From Bradyrhizobium yuanmingense (GTDB lineage Bacteria; Pseudomonadota; Alphaproteobacteria; Rhizobiales; Xanthobacteraceae): a stretch of 64,000 nucleotides of DNA. How positions within the stretch are numbered: position 1 is the first letter of the stretch; the number at the start of each line of letters is the position of its first letter. Positions 1-8,787 of this stretch are shown piece by piece. The notes under the pieces were generated by a model, which saw nothing but the letters and a program-made list of their open reading frames with translations, was not told the DNA's origin and did not search any database. Both the position numbers and the translations under genes were made by a program. The stretch spans positions 124,001 to 188,000 of the forward strand of contig NZ_FMAE01000001.1 in NCBI RefSeq assembly GCF_900094575.1, in the 5' to 3' direction.

Positions 1-38
1 CCTTTGCGGGCACGCAAGACGTCAAGGCTAAAATGCAT
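1..38 (-). CDS. 5' end of a third gene in the patatin-protease operon (cut by window edge)
   Basis: Reading leftward, an ATG at 36-38 follows a strong Shine-Dalgarno (AGGAGG at 45-50) with a 6-base spacer. That ribosome-binding site lies on top of the stop codon of the upstream protease gene, so the two are probably translationally coupled. Only the start of the protein is visible (MHFSLDVLRARKG) before the window ends, with no stop codon. From memory, this beginning resembles a family of metallo-beta-lactamase-fold hydrolases, but 13 residues cannot prove it. An alternative ATG at 41-43 sits only one base from the Shine-Dalgarno and is rejected as the start. Confidence 0.6.
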   Translation of the reverse strand, partial: MHFSLDVLRARK

Positions 39-49
39 CGCATTCCTCC

Positions 50-2071
50 TCAGATCGATTGAAGAGCCCGCAACACGTCGAGCATGCCGTGCCCCTGAAA
101 GCTGCGCTCGCGGCCAAGATCCGTCGCGCTCTCGCACAGGATGCGTTTGACCCGACGCGGCTGCCCGATCAGCTCTTCGTATCGGGCGAGCAGCATCGCC
201 GCGGCTCCACTGACCATGGGAGCCGCCATGCTGGTGCCCGATTCCGGAGCCCAATCATCATTCGGAACGGTCGATAGAATTCGCTCACCGGGCGCGACGA
301 GATCCGGCTTCGCGCGGCCATCGCCAGTTGGACCGCGGCTCGAGAAGAAGCTGATTCCGTATGTATGCGGCCAATTCCCGTGGGTCGATCCAACCGTGAT
401 GACGCCCTCGGCGTTTCCTGGATCGGTGATACTGAAGGCGGCGTAATTTTCGAACGGACCGTCCTTCGTTTCGAATTTCTGAAAGCCGCGATTGCCCGCT
501 GCGGCCACGACCACCACTCCGCTTTCGACCAAACGCTCGCATTCGTTGCAAATCGGCGTCCGCCCACATGCAAAATTGCGCACGTTATGGGGAATTGAGA
601 GGCTGAGATTCGCGCCGTGAATCATGATGTAGTTGTGCCGCTCGTTGACGTAACGGATGTACTGCATGGCAGCGATAACGGCGAACTCGGTCTCCTCCAG
701 GCTCGCACCCAGCACGCGGAAATCGTAGAGTCCGATGTCCGGGCACATGCCGCCAGCGTATTTGCCGTCCTTCTGGTCCGCTCCGATGATTCCGGCAACG
801 TGGGTCCCGTGCGAACTGGGCAGCTTTTCAGACTTGTCGTTTGGATCCGGCCTCTTGACCGTGATTAGCCTTTCGACGGTCGCCCAGTTGATGGGGCGCT
901 CCTTCTCGAAGTCTTCGGCAATCTTCTCTAGATTGACGTCCACCTCGGCTTCAGCGAGCCCGGACGTTCGGATCAGCTTTTCGCGGGTTTGAGCATCGAC
1001 GTCACCCGTCTCACTGCTAACGATCTCGCGAATATTCGTGAAGTCGAAGATTTTCCTGACACGCGACGTCGGCTTCTCGCCGGACGTCATGAACGCGTCG
1101 TGATTGTTTTGAATACCGGAATCAAGGACTGCCCAAACGATGTTCTTGCACTGGACGTTGAACAGCGACCTCGCAGCGTCGGCCTTGACCGCTGGCACCG
1201 ACCGATCGAGCGCGGGAACGGCCGATCGGTTGAGCGATACCTGGAAAATACAAGTTGGTCTCTCTTCCGCCGGCTCGCTCCTGGTATCGACGCCGTCGTT
1301 CTGCTGCCGAGCATTCTCGTCCGCTTTGACTACTTCATAAAGTGCGAACATGCCGGAGAGAATCTCGTCAGCATAGTCCCGGTATCGTTCCAATGCCTGC
1401 TCAAAGGTCAGTGGCTCCAGTGGTTCGTCCCAACCGACGGGACGTTCCAGCTTGCAAATCCAGTAGATCAATCCGGCGAGCGCGATATACCTTTGGAGCG
1501 ACGTGGCATTGTCCAATGTGCGTTCGCGCAGCGCGTTGGATCTCTTCGGCCCTTGCTGGAGCAGCTTTTTGATCGTCCCCTGATTATCGCCGGCATCCAC
1601 GCCTTCGATCCTTTCGGCCACCTTCGGCTCGCGCCACCATTGTGTCCGCGGCACCAGGATGCGCAGCACTTGGTCGAAATAGAGCCGCGCACCGACGAGC
1701 CCCTGCAAATAGGCGACCTTGGCCTTTGTTGGAGGCCGGCCAGGCGGCGCAGATTCGACCGGCACTTTCAGCGCGCCTGCGATGGTACGGGCCACGCTCA
1801 CCGCGGTCGCATTCTTGTGCGGCGTAATCAGAACGTCCTGGGCGATGCCCGGATCGAGAGCGTAAGCCGCCCAGACATCGCCGAGCAGCGGCGAGTCCTG
1901 CAGCACGCGCCTGTCGTCGCGGGGACCCAGGAGGATATGTTCGACCACTTCGGGCGGAACGGAGAACTGCTTGGGTCTTCCGTCGGCCGAGACCGGCCAA
2001 GTCGGCCCGCGGCTCTTGGGTGTGCCGCTTTGCGGTTTTGCACGCCGCTTACGCCCCTTGTCGTCCGCCAT
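50..2071 (-). CDS. Subtilisin-like serine protease (S8 family) with long N-terminal extension
   Basis: A 673-residue protein with a complete S8 catalytic triad: Asp317 in VLDSGIQ, His421 in SSHGTHVAGI and Ser614 in SGTSMAAP, with the oxyanion Asn527 in AAAGNRG. The first 300 residues precede the protease domain and match no family I recognise; they are charged, look largely helical and have no signal peptide, so a cytoplasmic location is likely. About 100 residues separate the Asp and His motifs, far more than the roughly 30 of classical subtilisins, so a lid or regulatory insertion is probable. The gene starts 11 bases after the patatin stop and is followed by a third gene whose ribosome-binding site overlaps its stop codon. 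The substrate is unknown. The operon context suggests an effector or conflict module rather than a secreted nutrient protease. Confidence 0.88.
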   Translation of the reverse strand: MADDKGRKRRAKPQSGTPKSRGPTWPVSADGRPKQFSVPPEVVEHILLGPRDDRRVLQDSPLLGDVWAAYALDPGIAQDVLITPHKNATAVSVARTIAGALKVPVESAPPGRPPTKAKVAYLQGLVGARLYFDQVLRILVPRTQWWREPKVAERIEGVDAGDNQGTIKKLLQQGPKRSNALRERTLDNATSLQRYIALAGLIYWICKLERPVGWDEPLEPLTFEQALERYRDYADEILSGMFALYEVVKADENARQQNDGVDTRSEPAEERPTCIFQVSLNRSAVPALDRSVPAVKADAARSLFNVQCKNIVWAVLDSGIQNNHDAFMTSGEKPTSRVRKIFDFTNIREIVSSETGDVDAQTREKLIRTSGLAEAEVDVNLEKIAEDFEKERPINWATVERLITVKRPDPNDKSEKLPSSHGTHVAGIIGADQKDGKYAGGMCPDIGLYDFRVLGASLEETEFAVIAAMQYIRYVNERHNYIMIHGANLSLSIPHNVRNFACGRTPICNECERLVESGVVVVAAAGNRGFQKFETKDGPFENYAAFSITDPGNAEGVITVGSTHGNWPHTYGISFFSSRGPTGDGRAKPDLVAPGERILSTVPNDDWAPESGTSMAAPMVSGAAAMLLARYEELIGQPRRVKRILCESATDLGRERSFQGHGMLDVLRALQSI

Positions 2072-2082
2072 TGTCGTCTTCC

Positions 2083-3216
2083 TCAGACACCAGACTCCGG
2101 ATAGGGAAAGGTGGGCGGCGGCCCGACCGCCGCGAGATGCTTGCGCAGGGCTGCATCACACACGGCGTAGCCCCAGTTGATCAGTCTTTCCTGCGTCGTC
2201 GCGTCCAACCGCTTCAGACGTGTCGGCACTTCCGCAAGTTGCAATGTACGCTCGAAAGGACACGGCAGAGCATCGGCCAGCCCGTAATTCGCGATGTCGG
2301 TGCGGATGCCCCAATAGGCGCCCTTGCGCGTTCCCGATTTGAAGGAGTCGATGACCTGGCGCTTGCGCAGCGAACGCACCTGATTGTCGATCAGATTGAG
2401 GATCCGGTAGGAATGCCGCGGCCAGTCCGTCTCCGGCTCCTCCTCAGCCTCGATCTTGCCGCCGGCGTCGCTGACCAGAACGGTCTGGTGGCGCTTCCAT
2501 GCGGTCTCGAGGCCGAGATTGTCGTAGGCGCCGCCATCGCTGAGAACGACGCGCGTTGTAAATGGAGGCCGCTGCAGGTCGAGCCCGGTACCGGGCACGA
2601 AATCGCTGTCCTTGAGGCGCAATTCGAAGGGAGAGAGGACCGGAGGAAAAGCGGAGGACGCCGCCACGGCTTGCGCCAGCAGAATTTCTGGATTCTTCAC
2701 CTCGCCGACGCGGTAGTCGCGCATATAGGGCTTCATGAAGCGCCAGAGCGCGCCTGACTGCACGTTCGTCGCATTGATCACGAAGCGCGGCTCGTCAGGC
2801 ATATCCTGCAGAGTCTTGCCGCGAAACAGGTGATCGTCATACGACTCGGCAATCCGGTCGCCGATGCTGCCTGGTAACAGCGCGCCCAGGATGACCGACT
2901 CGGCATCGATTGTGATGCCGGCGAAGGCGCGCAACGGCGCGACGAATTTCGGAATGAAATCGCTGTCGACGCTGTCGGGTGTGAAGCTGAGGCCCGGCCA
3001 CGCCAGCGCCAACATGCCGGCAGTGATCGACCCGCCGGAAACGCTCGATATGCGCCTGACGTTCTTCAGCAGTCCTGTTTCATATAGGCGCCACAGGACG
3101 CCGACATGAAACACCATCGCGCGATATCCTCCGCCGGAAAGGCAGAGCGCAGTGGTTGGTTCCAGCGGCTTGTTCTCGTCGTCGGTCGGTATCGGGTGAA
3201 CCGGATCGGAAATCAT
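2083..3216 (-). CDS. Patatin-like phospholipase
   Basis: A 377-residue protein of the patatin family. The oxyanion loop is GGGYR at residues 28-32, the nucleophile elbow is SVSGGS with Ser60, and the catalytic Asp227 is in SDGGAYDN. The elbow has Ser where the GxSxG consensus has its first Gly, a variation seen in other bacterial patatins. No signal peptide or membrane segment is visible, so it probably hydrolyses membrane lipids from the cytoplasmic side. It is the first gene of the leftward operon, followed 11 bases later by the S8 protease. The AT-rich upstream region (3217-3353) contrasts with the surrounding GC-rich DNA. Patatins are common effectors in bacterial conflict systems such as CBASS, but no nucleotide cyclase gene is visible here. 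Confidence 0.9.
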   Translation of the reverse strand: MISDPVHPIPTDDENKPLEPTTALCLSGGGYRAMVFHVGVLWRLYETGLLKNVRRISSVSGGSITAGMLALAWPGLSFTPDSVDSDFIPKFVAPLRAFAGITIDAESVILGALLPGSIGDRIAESYDDHLFRGKTLQDMPDEPRFVINATNVQSGALWRFMKPYMRDYRVGEVKNPEILLAQAVAASSAFPPVLSPFELRLKDSDFVPGTGLDLQRPPFTTRVVLSDGGAYDNLGLETAWKRHQTVLVSDAGGKIEAEEEPETDWPRHSYRILNLIDNQVRSLRKRQVIDSFKSGTRKGAYWGIRTDIANYGLADALPCPFERTLQLAEVPTRLKRLDATTQERLINWGYAVCDAALRKHLAAVGPPPTFPYPESGV

Positions 3217-3264
3217 GGGGCCCCCAAAAATCCTAGGGTACCTTCAGCAATTCAAAACAACCTG

Positions 3265-3292
3265 AATATAGCCATAGCAGAATCTACAACCA
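3265..3292 (-). promoter_or_regulatory. Possible sigma70-type promoter of the patatin operon
   Basis: On the minus strand TGGTTG (3287-3292) and TATATT (3265-3270) are separated by 16 bases in an unusually AT-rich stretch, about 50 bases before the patatin start codon. This is weak evidence by eye only. Confidence 0.3.
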
Positions 3293-3353
3293 GCTTAGCA
3301 CCTCAACCCCTGAATGTGAAGCGCATCTGCATGCGACCGCTGCGCACAGCTGT

Positions 3354-3863
3354 TCAAGGTCGCTTCTTCAGGCGCGCCCGCTTCGGCAAGGTCGCCGGCC
3401 ATTGCACGACGTGGTCCTCGAGCTCCTCGTCCGGGACCTCCTCCTCGCTGCCCTCCACGCGGCCGCGCACGGAGACGCCGGCTTCGTGCACGGTGTTGGG
3501 GTCACCCGAAACCAGCGGATGCCACCAATAGAGGTCGCGCCCTTCGGCGACGAGCTTGTAGCCGCAGCTCGGCGGCAGCCAGTTCAGGGTGCGGACATTG
3601 GCCGGGGTCAGGCGGACGCAGTCCGGAACCTTGTCGGAACGATTCGGATAGTCCTTGCAGGCGCAGCTCGTCCCGTCGAGCAGCTTGCAGCCGATATGGG
3701 TGAAGTAGATCTGCCCGGTATCCTCGTCTTCGAGCTTGTTCAGGCAGCAGCGGCCGCAGCCGTCGCACAGGCTTTCCCACTCGCGCTCCGACATCTGTTC
3801 CAACGTCTTGGTTTTCCAGAAGAATCCTTCCTGGCCTTGAGATCGTTTGGGAGCTGCGGTCAT
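3354..3863 (-). CDS. YcgN family cysteine-cluster protein (UPF0260)
   Basis: A protein of about 169 residues with the characteristic cysteine cluster [11 protein letters not shown], followed by further Cys residues in GCKLLDG, CACKDY and VPDCVRL. The order and spacing match the YcgN/UPF0260 family, which is predicted to bind a metal or iron-sulfur centre but has no established function. The ATG at 3863 is preferred; an upstream in-frame TTG at 3875 would add four residues. It stands alone, transcribed leftward, between the patatin operon and a divergent penicillin-binding protein gene. Confidence 0.9.
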   Translation of the reverse strand: MTAAPKRSQGQEGFFWKTKTLEQMSEREWESLCDGCGRCCLNKLEDEDTGQIYFTHIGCKLLDGTSCACKDYPNRSDKVPDCVRLTPANVRTLNWLPPSCGYKLVAEGRDLYWWHPLVSGDPNTVHEAGVSVRGRVEGSEEEVPDEELEDHVVQWPATLPKRARLKKRP

Positions 3864-4156
3864 GCGCCTCAACAACAGTTCGAAAGAGCTACGGCAACGC
3901 CATCTAGGGCGCGCGGCGGCAATGGTGCAAGCGAGGCCCCTTTGAGGCCCGTAATGAACCGGGGGTCAATTAGGCCTGTTGTTCAAAATAGCGAGCGTGG
4001 CCATTGGTTTATGAGCCCCGCTCGGCTAGAAGGAACAGCAAGTCCCTCGGATGCTGGCCGGGCGCCTTGGGTTTGCCGCAACATACCCGCAAGACGTCTC
4101 GATGCCGCCCCGGCCGGGTGCTTGAACGCTTTCGAAGCAAGCCGCAAGGGTTCTAG

Positions 4157-6445
4157 GTGCGCCAGATCATACCACCGCATTGGAAGCAGAGGATCCGGAA
4201 TTTCTTCCTGGATCTCGATGCGCGCATCGACTCCTCGCTGTTCTCCTCGGCCAAGGGCATCCGCGAGCTCTACGAGCGCTACTCGACCTTCATGGACCGC
4301 TTCTATGTCGGGCGGTGGAAGCGCTGGGTGTTCATCGAGCCATTCTCGGAGGCCGCAACCCTCGGGCTTGGCGGCCTCGTCGTGATGCTCGCCCTCGCCA
4401 TTCCGGCCTTCCGCGAGACCGCGGACGAGGACTGGCTGAAGAAGTCCGACCTCGCGGTGAGCTTCCTCGACCGCTACGGCAACCCGATCGGCAGCCGCGG
4501 CATCAAGCACAACGACTCCATTCCGCTGGAAGACTTTCCGGACGTGCTGATCAAGGCGACGCTGGCGACCGAGGACCGCCGCTTCTACGAGCATTTCGGC
4601 ATCGACATCGCCGGCACCGCGCGCGCGCTCGTCACCAACGCGCAAGCCGGCGGCGTGCGCCAGGGCGGCTCCTCGATCACCCAGCAGCTCGCCAAGAACC
4701 TGTTCCTGAGCAACGAGCGCACCATCGAGCGCAAGGTCAACGAGGCCTTCCTCGCGATCTGGCTGGAATGGCGCCTGACCAAGAACGAGATCCTCAAGCT
4801 CTATCTCGACCGCGCCTATATGGGCGGCGGCACCTTCGGCGTCGACGGCGCGGCGCATTTCTACTTCAACAAGTCCGCGCGCGACGTGACGCTGGCGGAA
4901 GCGGCGATGCTCGCCGGCCTGTTCAAGGCGCCGACCAAGTACGCCCCGCACATCAACCTGCCCGCCGCCCGCGCGCGCGCCAACGTCGTGCTGGACAACC
5001 TCGTCGATGCCGGCTTCATGACCGAGGGCCAGGTGTTCGGCGCCCGCCGCAACCCCGCCTTCGCGGTCGACCGCCGCGACGAGGCCTCGCCGAACTATTA
5101 TCTCGACTACGCCTTCGACGAGATGCGCAAGCTGGTCGATACCTTCCCGAAGTCCTACACCGAGCGCGTCTTCGTGGTGCGCACCGCCATCGATGCCAAC
5201 GTGCAGAAGGCGGCCGAAGACGCTGTCGAGAACCAGCTGCGCCAGTTCGGCCGCGACTATCACGCGACGCAGGCCGCGACCGTCGTCGCCGATCTCGACG
5301 GCGGCATCCGCGCCATGGTCGGCGGCCGCGACTACGGCGCCAGCCAGTTCAACCGCGCCACCGACGCCTATCGCCAGCCCGGCTCCTCGTTCAAGCCCTA
5401 CGTCTACACCACCGCGCTGCTGAACGGCTACACGCCCAACTCGATCGTGGTCGACGGCCCGGTCTGCATCGGCAATTGGTGCCCGCAGAATTATGGCCAT
5501 TCCTATTCCGGCTCGGTGACGCTGACGCAGGCGATCACCCGTTCGATCAACGTCGTGCCGGTGAAGCTGTCGATCGAGATCGGCCGGAAGAACGAGCCCA
5601 AGACGCAGAACCCCGCCAAGGTCGGCCGCGCCAAGATCGTCGAGGTCGCGCGCCGCTTCGGCATCAAGGCGCCGCTGCCCGACACGCCGTCGCTGCCGAT
5701 CGGCTCGGACGAGGTCAACGTGCTCGAGCACGCGGTCGCATACGCGACCTTCCCCAATCGCGGCAAGGCGGTGACGCCGCATGCGGTGCTGGAAGTGCGC
5801 ACCGGCGCGGGCGACCTGGTCTGGCGCTGGGACCGCGACGGCCCGAAGCCGCGGCAGGCGATCCCGGCTTCCGTCGCCGCCGACATGTCCGGCATGATGA
5901 GCCACGTCGTCAGCGAAGGCACCGCACGGCGCGCCGCGCTGGACGGCATTCCGACCGCGGGCAAGACCGGCACGACCAATGCCTATCGCGACGCCTGGTT
6001 CGTCGGCTTCACCGGCAATTTCACCTGCGCGGTGTGGTACGGCAACGACGATTACTCGCCGACCAACCGCATGACCGGCGGCTCGCTGCCGGCGCAGACC
6101 TGGCACGACATCATGCTCGTGGCGCATCAGGGCGTGGAGGTCCGGGAGATTCCCGGCATCGGCATGGGCCAGAAGCTGCCGCCGCAGCATGTGAGCAACG
6201 CGCAGGCCAACGCGGCGCCGAAGGTGCTGGAGACCAAGCCCGGTCCGCCGCCGGTGCTGACCAAGCGCGGCGCGGACATCCTGGTGCGGGTCGAGAAGCT
6301 GCTGGATGATGCGGCCAAGGCCGCGAACAAATCGACGGCGAATGACAGCAAGCCGGCCAGGCCGTCCTCGTCGACGAGCGCGCTCGCCTTCCCGCAGAAC
6401 TATGCGGAAGACAACGCCAACACCTCTGCCCCGCGCAAGAACTGA
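4157..6445 (+). CDS. Class A penicillin-binding protein (PBP1A-type transglycosylase/transpeptidase)
   Basis: A 762-residue bifunctional peptidoglycan synthase. One membrane segment (about residues 66-86) follows a basic cytoplasmic N-terminus. The GT51 transglycosylase domain has its catalytic Glu139 in ATEDRRFYEHFG and the conserved GGSSITQQLAKN. The transpeptidase domain carries S410-S-F-K413, S463-I-N465 and K603-T-G605, so both activities look intact. The start is a GTG immediately after an in-frame TAG, with AAGGG upstream. The C-terminal tail is rich in Ala, Pro and Ser. Two genes for DUF1214 and DUF1254 proteins follow directly and are probably cotranscribed. Confidence 0.95.
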   Translation: MRQIIPPHWKQRIRNFFLDLDARIDSSLFSSAKGIRELYERYSTFMDRFYVGRWKRWVFIEPFSEAATLGLGGLVVMLALAIPAFRETADEDWLKKSDLAVSFLDRYGNPIGSRGIKHNDSIPLEDFPDVLIKATLATEDRRFYEHFGIDIAGTARALVTNAQAGGVRQGGSSITQQLAKNLFLSNERTIERKVNEAFLAIWLEWRLTKNEILKLYLDRAYMGGGTFGVDGAAHFYFNKSARDVTLAEAAMLAGLFKAPTKYAPHINLPAARARANVVLDNLVDAGFMTEGQVFGARRNPAFAVDRRDEASPNYYLDYAFDEMRKLVDTFPKSYTERVFVVRTAIDANVQKAAEDAVENQLRQFGRDYHATQAATVVADLDGGIRAMVGGRDYGASQFNRATDAYRQPGSSFKPYVYTTALLNGYTPNSIVVDGPVCIGNWCPQNYGHSYSGSVTLTQAITRSINVVPVKLSIEIGRKNEPKTQNPAKVGRAKIVEVARRFGIKAPLPDTPSLPIGSDEVNVLEHAVAYATFPNRGKAVTPHAVLEVRTGAGDLVWRWDRDGPKPRQAIPASVAADMSGMMSHVVSEGTARRAALDGIPTAGKTGTTNAYRDAWFVGFTGNFTCAVWYGNDDYSPTNRMTGGSLPAQTWHDIMLVAHQGVEVREIPGIGMGQKLPPQHVSNAQANAAPKVLETKPGPPPVLTKRGADILVRVEKLLDDAAKAANKSTANDSKPARPSSSTSALAFPQNYAEDNANTSAPRKN

Positions 6446-6455
6446 TCGAAAGCAA

Positions 6456-7034
6456 GTGCGGCTGATCCTGACCACATTGACGGCGCTTCTTCTCGCGACG
6501 GTCGTCGGCGTCGGCGCGACGTGGATGACCACGACGCGCGGCACCGAGATCGGCGCGCTGACCATCGGCCCCTGGACGGCACGGCCGCGCACCGGCACCG
6601 CCGACGTCGATCCCTATTCGCGCGCCACCATCGTCCGCAACGGCGAGCTGCCGATCGGCACCGGCGACGGTGTCGCCTTCACCGCCACCACCGACGACAG
6701 GAAGAAGGCGCTCGACGGCCGCTGCGACGTGGTCGTCTCCGGCGTGACGCCGCCGGCGCGGTTCTGGACGCTGACGCTCTACGACCGCAAGGGCCATCTC
6801 GTCGCCAATTCGCTGCAGCGCTACGGCTTCACCAGCCAGGAGATCGTGCGCTCCTCCGACGGCTCGTTCGAGATCCGGATCGCCTCGCGCTCGCGCGCCG
6901 GCAATTGGCTGCCGACCGGCGGCATCGAGCGCTACGCCTTGATGCTGCGTCTCTACGACACGCCGGTCGGCGTTGGAACGCGCACCCAGCGCGATGCGCC
7001 GATGCCGAGCATCACTACGGTGGGCTGCTCATGA
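6456..7034 (+). CDS. DUF1214 domain-containing membrane-anchored protein
   Basis: About 192 residues. An N-terminal hydrophobic segment (LILTTLTALLLATVVGVGA) is a signal anchor. The following extracytoplasmic domain, with WTLTLYDRKGHLVANSLQRY, resembles the DUF1214 family, whose function is unknown. The chosen GTG start at 6456 lies 10 bases after the PBP stop; the reading frame extends further upstream only by running over the PBP coding sequence. Its stop overlaps the start of the DUF1254 gene as ATGA. DUF1214 and DUF1254 are often fused in one protein, so here the pair appears to be encoded as two coupled genes. Confidence 0.8.
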   Translation: MRLILTTLTALLLATVVGVGATWMTTTRGTEIGALTIGPWTARPRTGTADVDPYSRATIVRNGELPIGTGDGVAFTATTDDRKKALDGRCDVVVSGVTPPARFWTLTLYDRKGHLVANSLQRYGFTSQEIVRSSDGSFEIRIASRSRAGNWLPTGGIERYALMLRLYDTPVGVGTRTQRDAPMPSITTVGCS

Positions 7035-7615
7035 TCCGGCTCGTCTTCACCGTCGTCGCCGGCGTGGTGCTGGGCCTCGTGGTCCATCTCGTCAGCGTGC
7101 TGGCGCTGCCGCGGATTGCCACGCAGGATGCCTATTCGCGGCTGACGCCGATGACCAGGGTGAACGCCGTCACCCAGCTTCCGCTCGCCGATCCCAACAA
7201 TTCGCCGATGCCGTTCATGGATCCGGCCTTCGCGCTGGCGATCTGTCGTTATGATCTGTCTGGCGGGCCGATCAAGCTCACCGTGCCGGTGAGCCAGGCC
7301 TACACCTCGGTGTCGTTCTACACCCGCAACGAGATCGCCTATTACGCCATCAACGACCGCTCCGCGGGCCGCAAGGTGATCGAGCTCGACCTGATGACGG
7401 AAGCGCAGCATAGCGAGCTGCCGGAGGACGAAGAGGTCACCGCGGCCGACCGCCTGATCATCGATTCCCCGACCACGACCGGCCTGATCCTGATGAAGGC
7501 GCTCGCGCCCGAGCCCGGCTTGATGCAGCAGGCGCAAGGCTCGCTCCAGGCTGCGACCTGCGCCCCGCAGACCGAGCCGCCGGCCAAGGCCGAGGCACCG
7601 CGCAGCCGGCGGTGA
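7031..7615 (+). CDS. DUF1254 domain-containing membrane-anchored protein
   Basis: About 194 residues starting at the ATG of an ATGA overlap with the DUF1214 gene. An N-terminal hydrophobic anchor (VFTVVAGVVLGLVVHLVSVL) is followed by a DUF1254-like domain with the motifs QDAYSRLTP and SFYTRNEIAYY, and a short Pro/Ala-rich tail. Function unknown. The gene order PBP1A, DUF1214, DUF1254 suggests an envelope role, which is an inference from context only. Confidence 0.8.
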   Translation: MIRLVFTVVAGVVLGLVVHLVSVLALPRIATQDAYSRLTPMTRVNAVTQLPLADPNNSPMPFMDPAFALAICRYDLSGGPIKLTVPVSQAYTSVSFYTRNEIAYYAINDRSAGRKVIELDLMTEAQHSELPEDEEVTAADRLIIDSPTTTGLILMKALAPEPGLMQQAQGSLQAATCAPQTEPPAKAEAPRSRR

Positions 7616-7835
7616 GCGCGGCCGCCAACAAAAAGTGCGAAAACAACCCCATGCACAGTAGCGGGGCGTTGAAATCATTACGCTCTTCCGCCGACCGCAA
7701 CGATACCGCCGGGGACGCGTGCGTACCTTTGACTCGTCGGGCAAAACAGGGGCATACTGGCATCATCGAGAGTTGATCACACCCGCACGGAGCCGTCCGT
7801 CGCGGGTGTTGTCTTTGGCGCATCTTTCCGTGTCC

Positions 7836-8618
7836 ATGCGAAACAATCCTGCCGCGTTCGGCTCGGGCACAATCATCGGCACTCTGGGCGGCTTGATCGG
7901 TCTCGGCGGTGCAGAATTTCGGCTGCCCCTGCTCATCAGCCTGTTCGGATTTCGCGGCCTCGAGGCCGTGATTCTGAACAAGGCGACGAGCCTGATCGTG
8001 GTGGCGAGCGCACTGCCGTTTCGCGCACGCGCCGTTCCGTTCGCGGAGATACATGCCCATTGGCCGATCATCCTGAACCTGCTGGCGGGCAGCCTCGTCG
8101 GCGCCTATGCGGGGGCATCCTGGGCGACGCGTCTGGAGTCCGGGACGCTGTACAGGATCATTGCCGTCCTGCTGCTCCTGATCGCCGGCATGCTTCTGTT
8201 CGCACATGGCAACGAGGCGGCAACCCCACCGGCGCTGACAGGCGTGAGCCTGATCGTCGCGGGCATAGCAGCGGGCTTTGCGATCGGGATCGTGGCATCG
8301 TTGCTCGGCGTTGCCGGAGGGGAATTCCTGATCCCCACCCTGATCTTGTTGTTCGGCGCGGACGTGAAGCTCGCGGGCAGCCTCTCGCTCGCGGTGAGCC
8401 TGCCGACCATGCTGGTGGGATTTGCGCGCTATAGTCGCGACCAGAGCTTTTCGGTGCTCCGCGCGAATTGGCAGTTCATGCTTGCAATGGCCATCGGGTC
8501 GGTCGTCGGGACATTCATAGGCGGCCTGCTTCTCGGCGTCGTCCCGAATTCGATTCTTCTGCCGGGATTGGCCGTGATCCTGGTCATTTCGGCGGTGAGA
8601 ATCTGGCGGCATGAGTAG
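7836..8618 (+). CDS. TSUP family (TauE/SafE-type) membrane permease
   Basis: About 260 residues, strongly hydrophobic, with roughly seven to eight membrane segments. Two glycine-rich repeats mark the TSUP/TauE-SafE fold: GTIIGTLGGLIGLGGAEF near the N-terminus and IVASLLGVAGGEFLIP in the middle. Members export or import sulfur-containing organic anions such as sulfite or sulfoacetate, but the substrate cannot be read from the sequence. The ATG at 7836 is preferred because the conserved first repeat begins soon after it. An upstream in-frame GTG at 7719 would add 39 residues not typical of the family. Confidence 0.85.
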   Translation: MRNNPAAFGSGTIIGTLGGLIGLGGAEFRLPLLISLFGFRGLEAVILNKATSLIVVASALPFRARAVPFAEIHAHWPIILNLLAGSLVGAYAGASWATRLESGTLYRIIAVLLLLIAGMLLFAHGNEAATPPALTGVSLIVAGIAAGFAIGIVASLLGVAGGEFLIPTLILLFGADVKLAGSLSLAVSLPTMLVGFARYSRDQSFSVLRANWQFMLAMAIGSVVGTFIGGLLLGVVPNSILLPGLAVILVISAVRIWRHE

Positions 8619-8688
8619 GCTGGTTCGAAACAATGCCGCAACCGGCGATGCGCCCTCGATCGGTTCGCAGATCGAGACGGATCGCTAG

Positions 8689-8735
8689 AGCATGATCCGG
8701 AAAAGTGTGAAGCGGTTTTCCGAAAAGATCATGCT
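8689..8735. repeat. Imperfect palindromic intergenic repeat (AGCATGATCCGG type)
   Basis: AGCATGATCCGGAAAA is faced about 30 bases away by TTTTCCGAAAAGATCATGCT, forming an imperfect hairpin in the gap between two convergent genes. From memory this sequence type is widespread in Bradyrhizobium and Rhodopseudomonas intergenic regions. It may help terminate transcription from both sides. Confidence 0.75.
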
Positions 8736-8787
8736 TCAAAACAATAACCTAATGCGCGATGACGATTCATCCTAATCGCATCGCGCT

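Noticed and set aside
2083..3216. CBASS-type CapV effector
   Set aside because: A patatin is present, but no cGAS/DncV-like nucleotidyltransferase or ubiquitin-like accessory gene is adjacent; the upstream neighbour is an unrelated YcgN protein.
3983..6598. A very long open frame on the minus strand opposite the penicillin-binding protein gene
   Set aside because: It is rich in Arg, Ala, Gly and His in the way GC-rich antisense frames are, has no family motif, and the plus strand encodes a complete PBP with all catalytic motifs.
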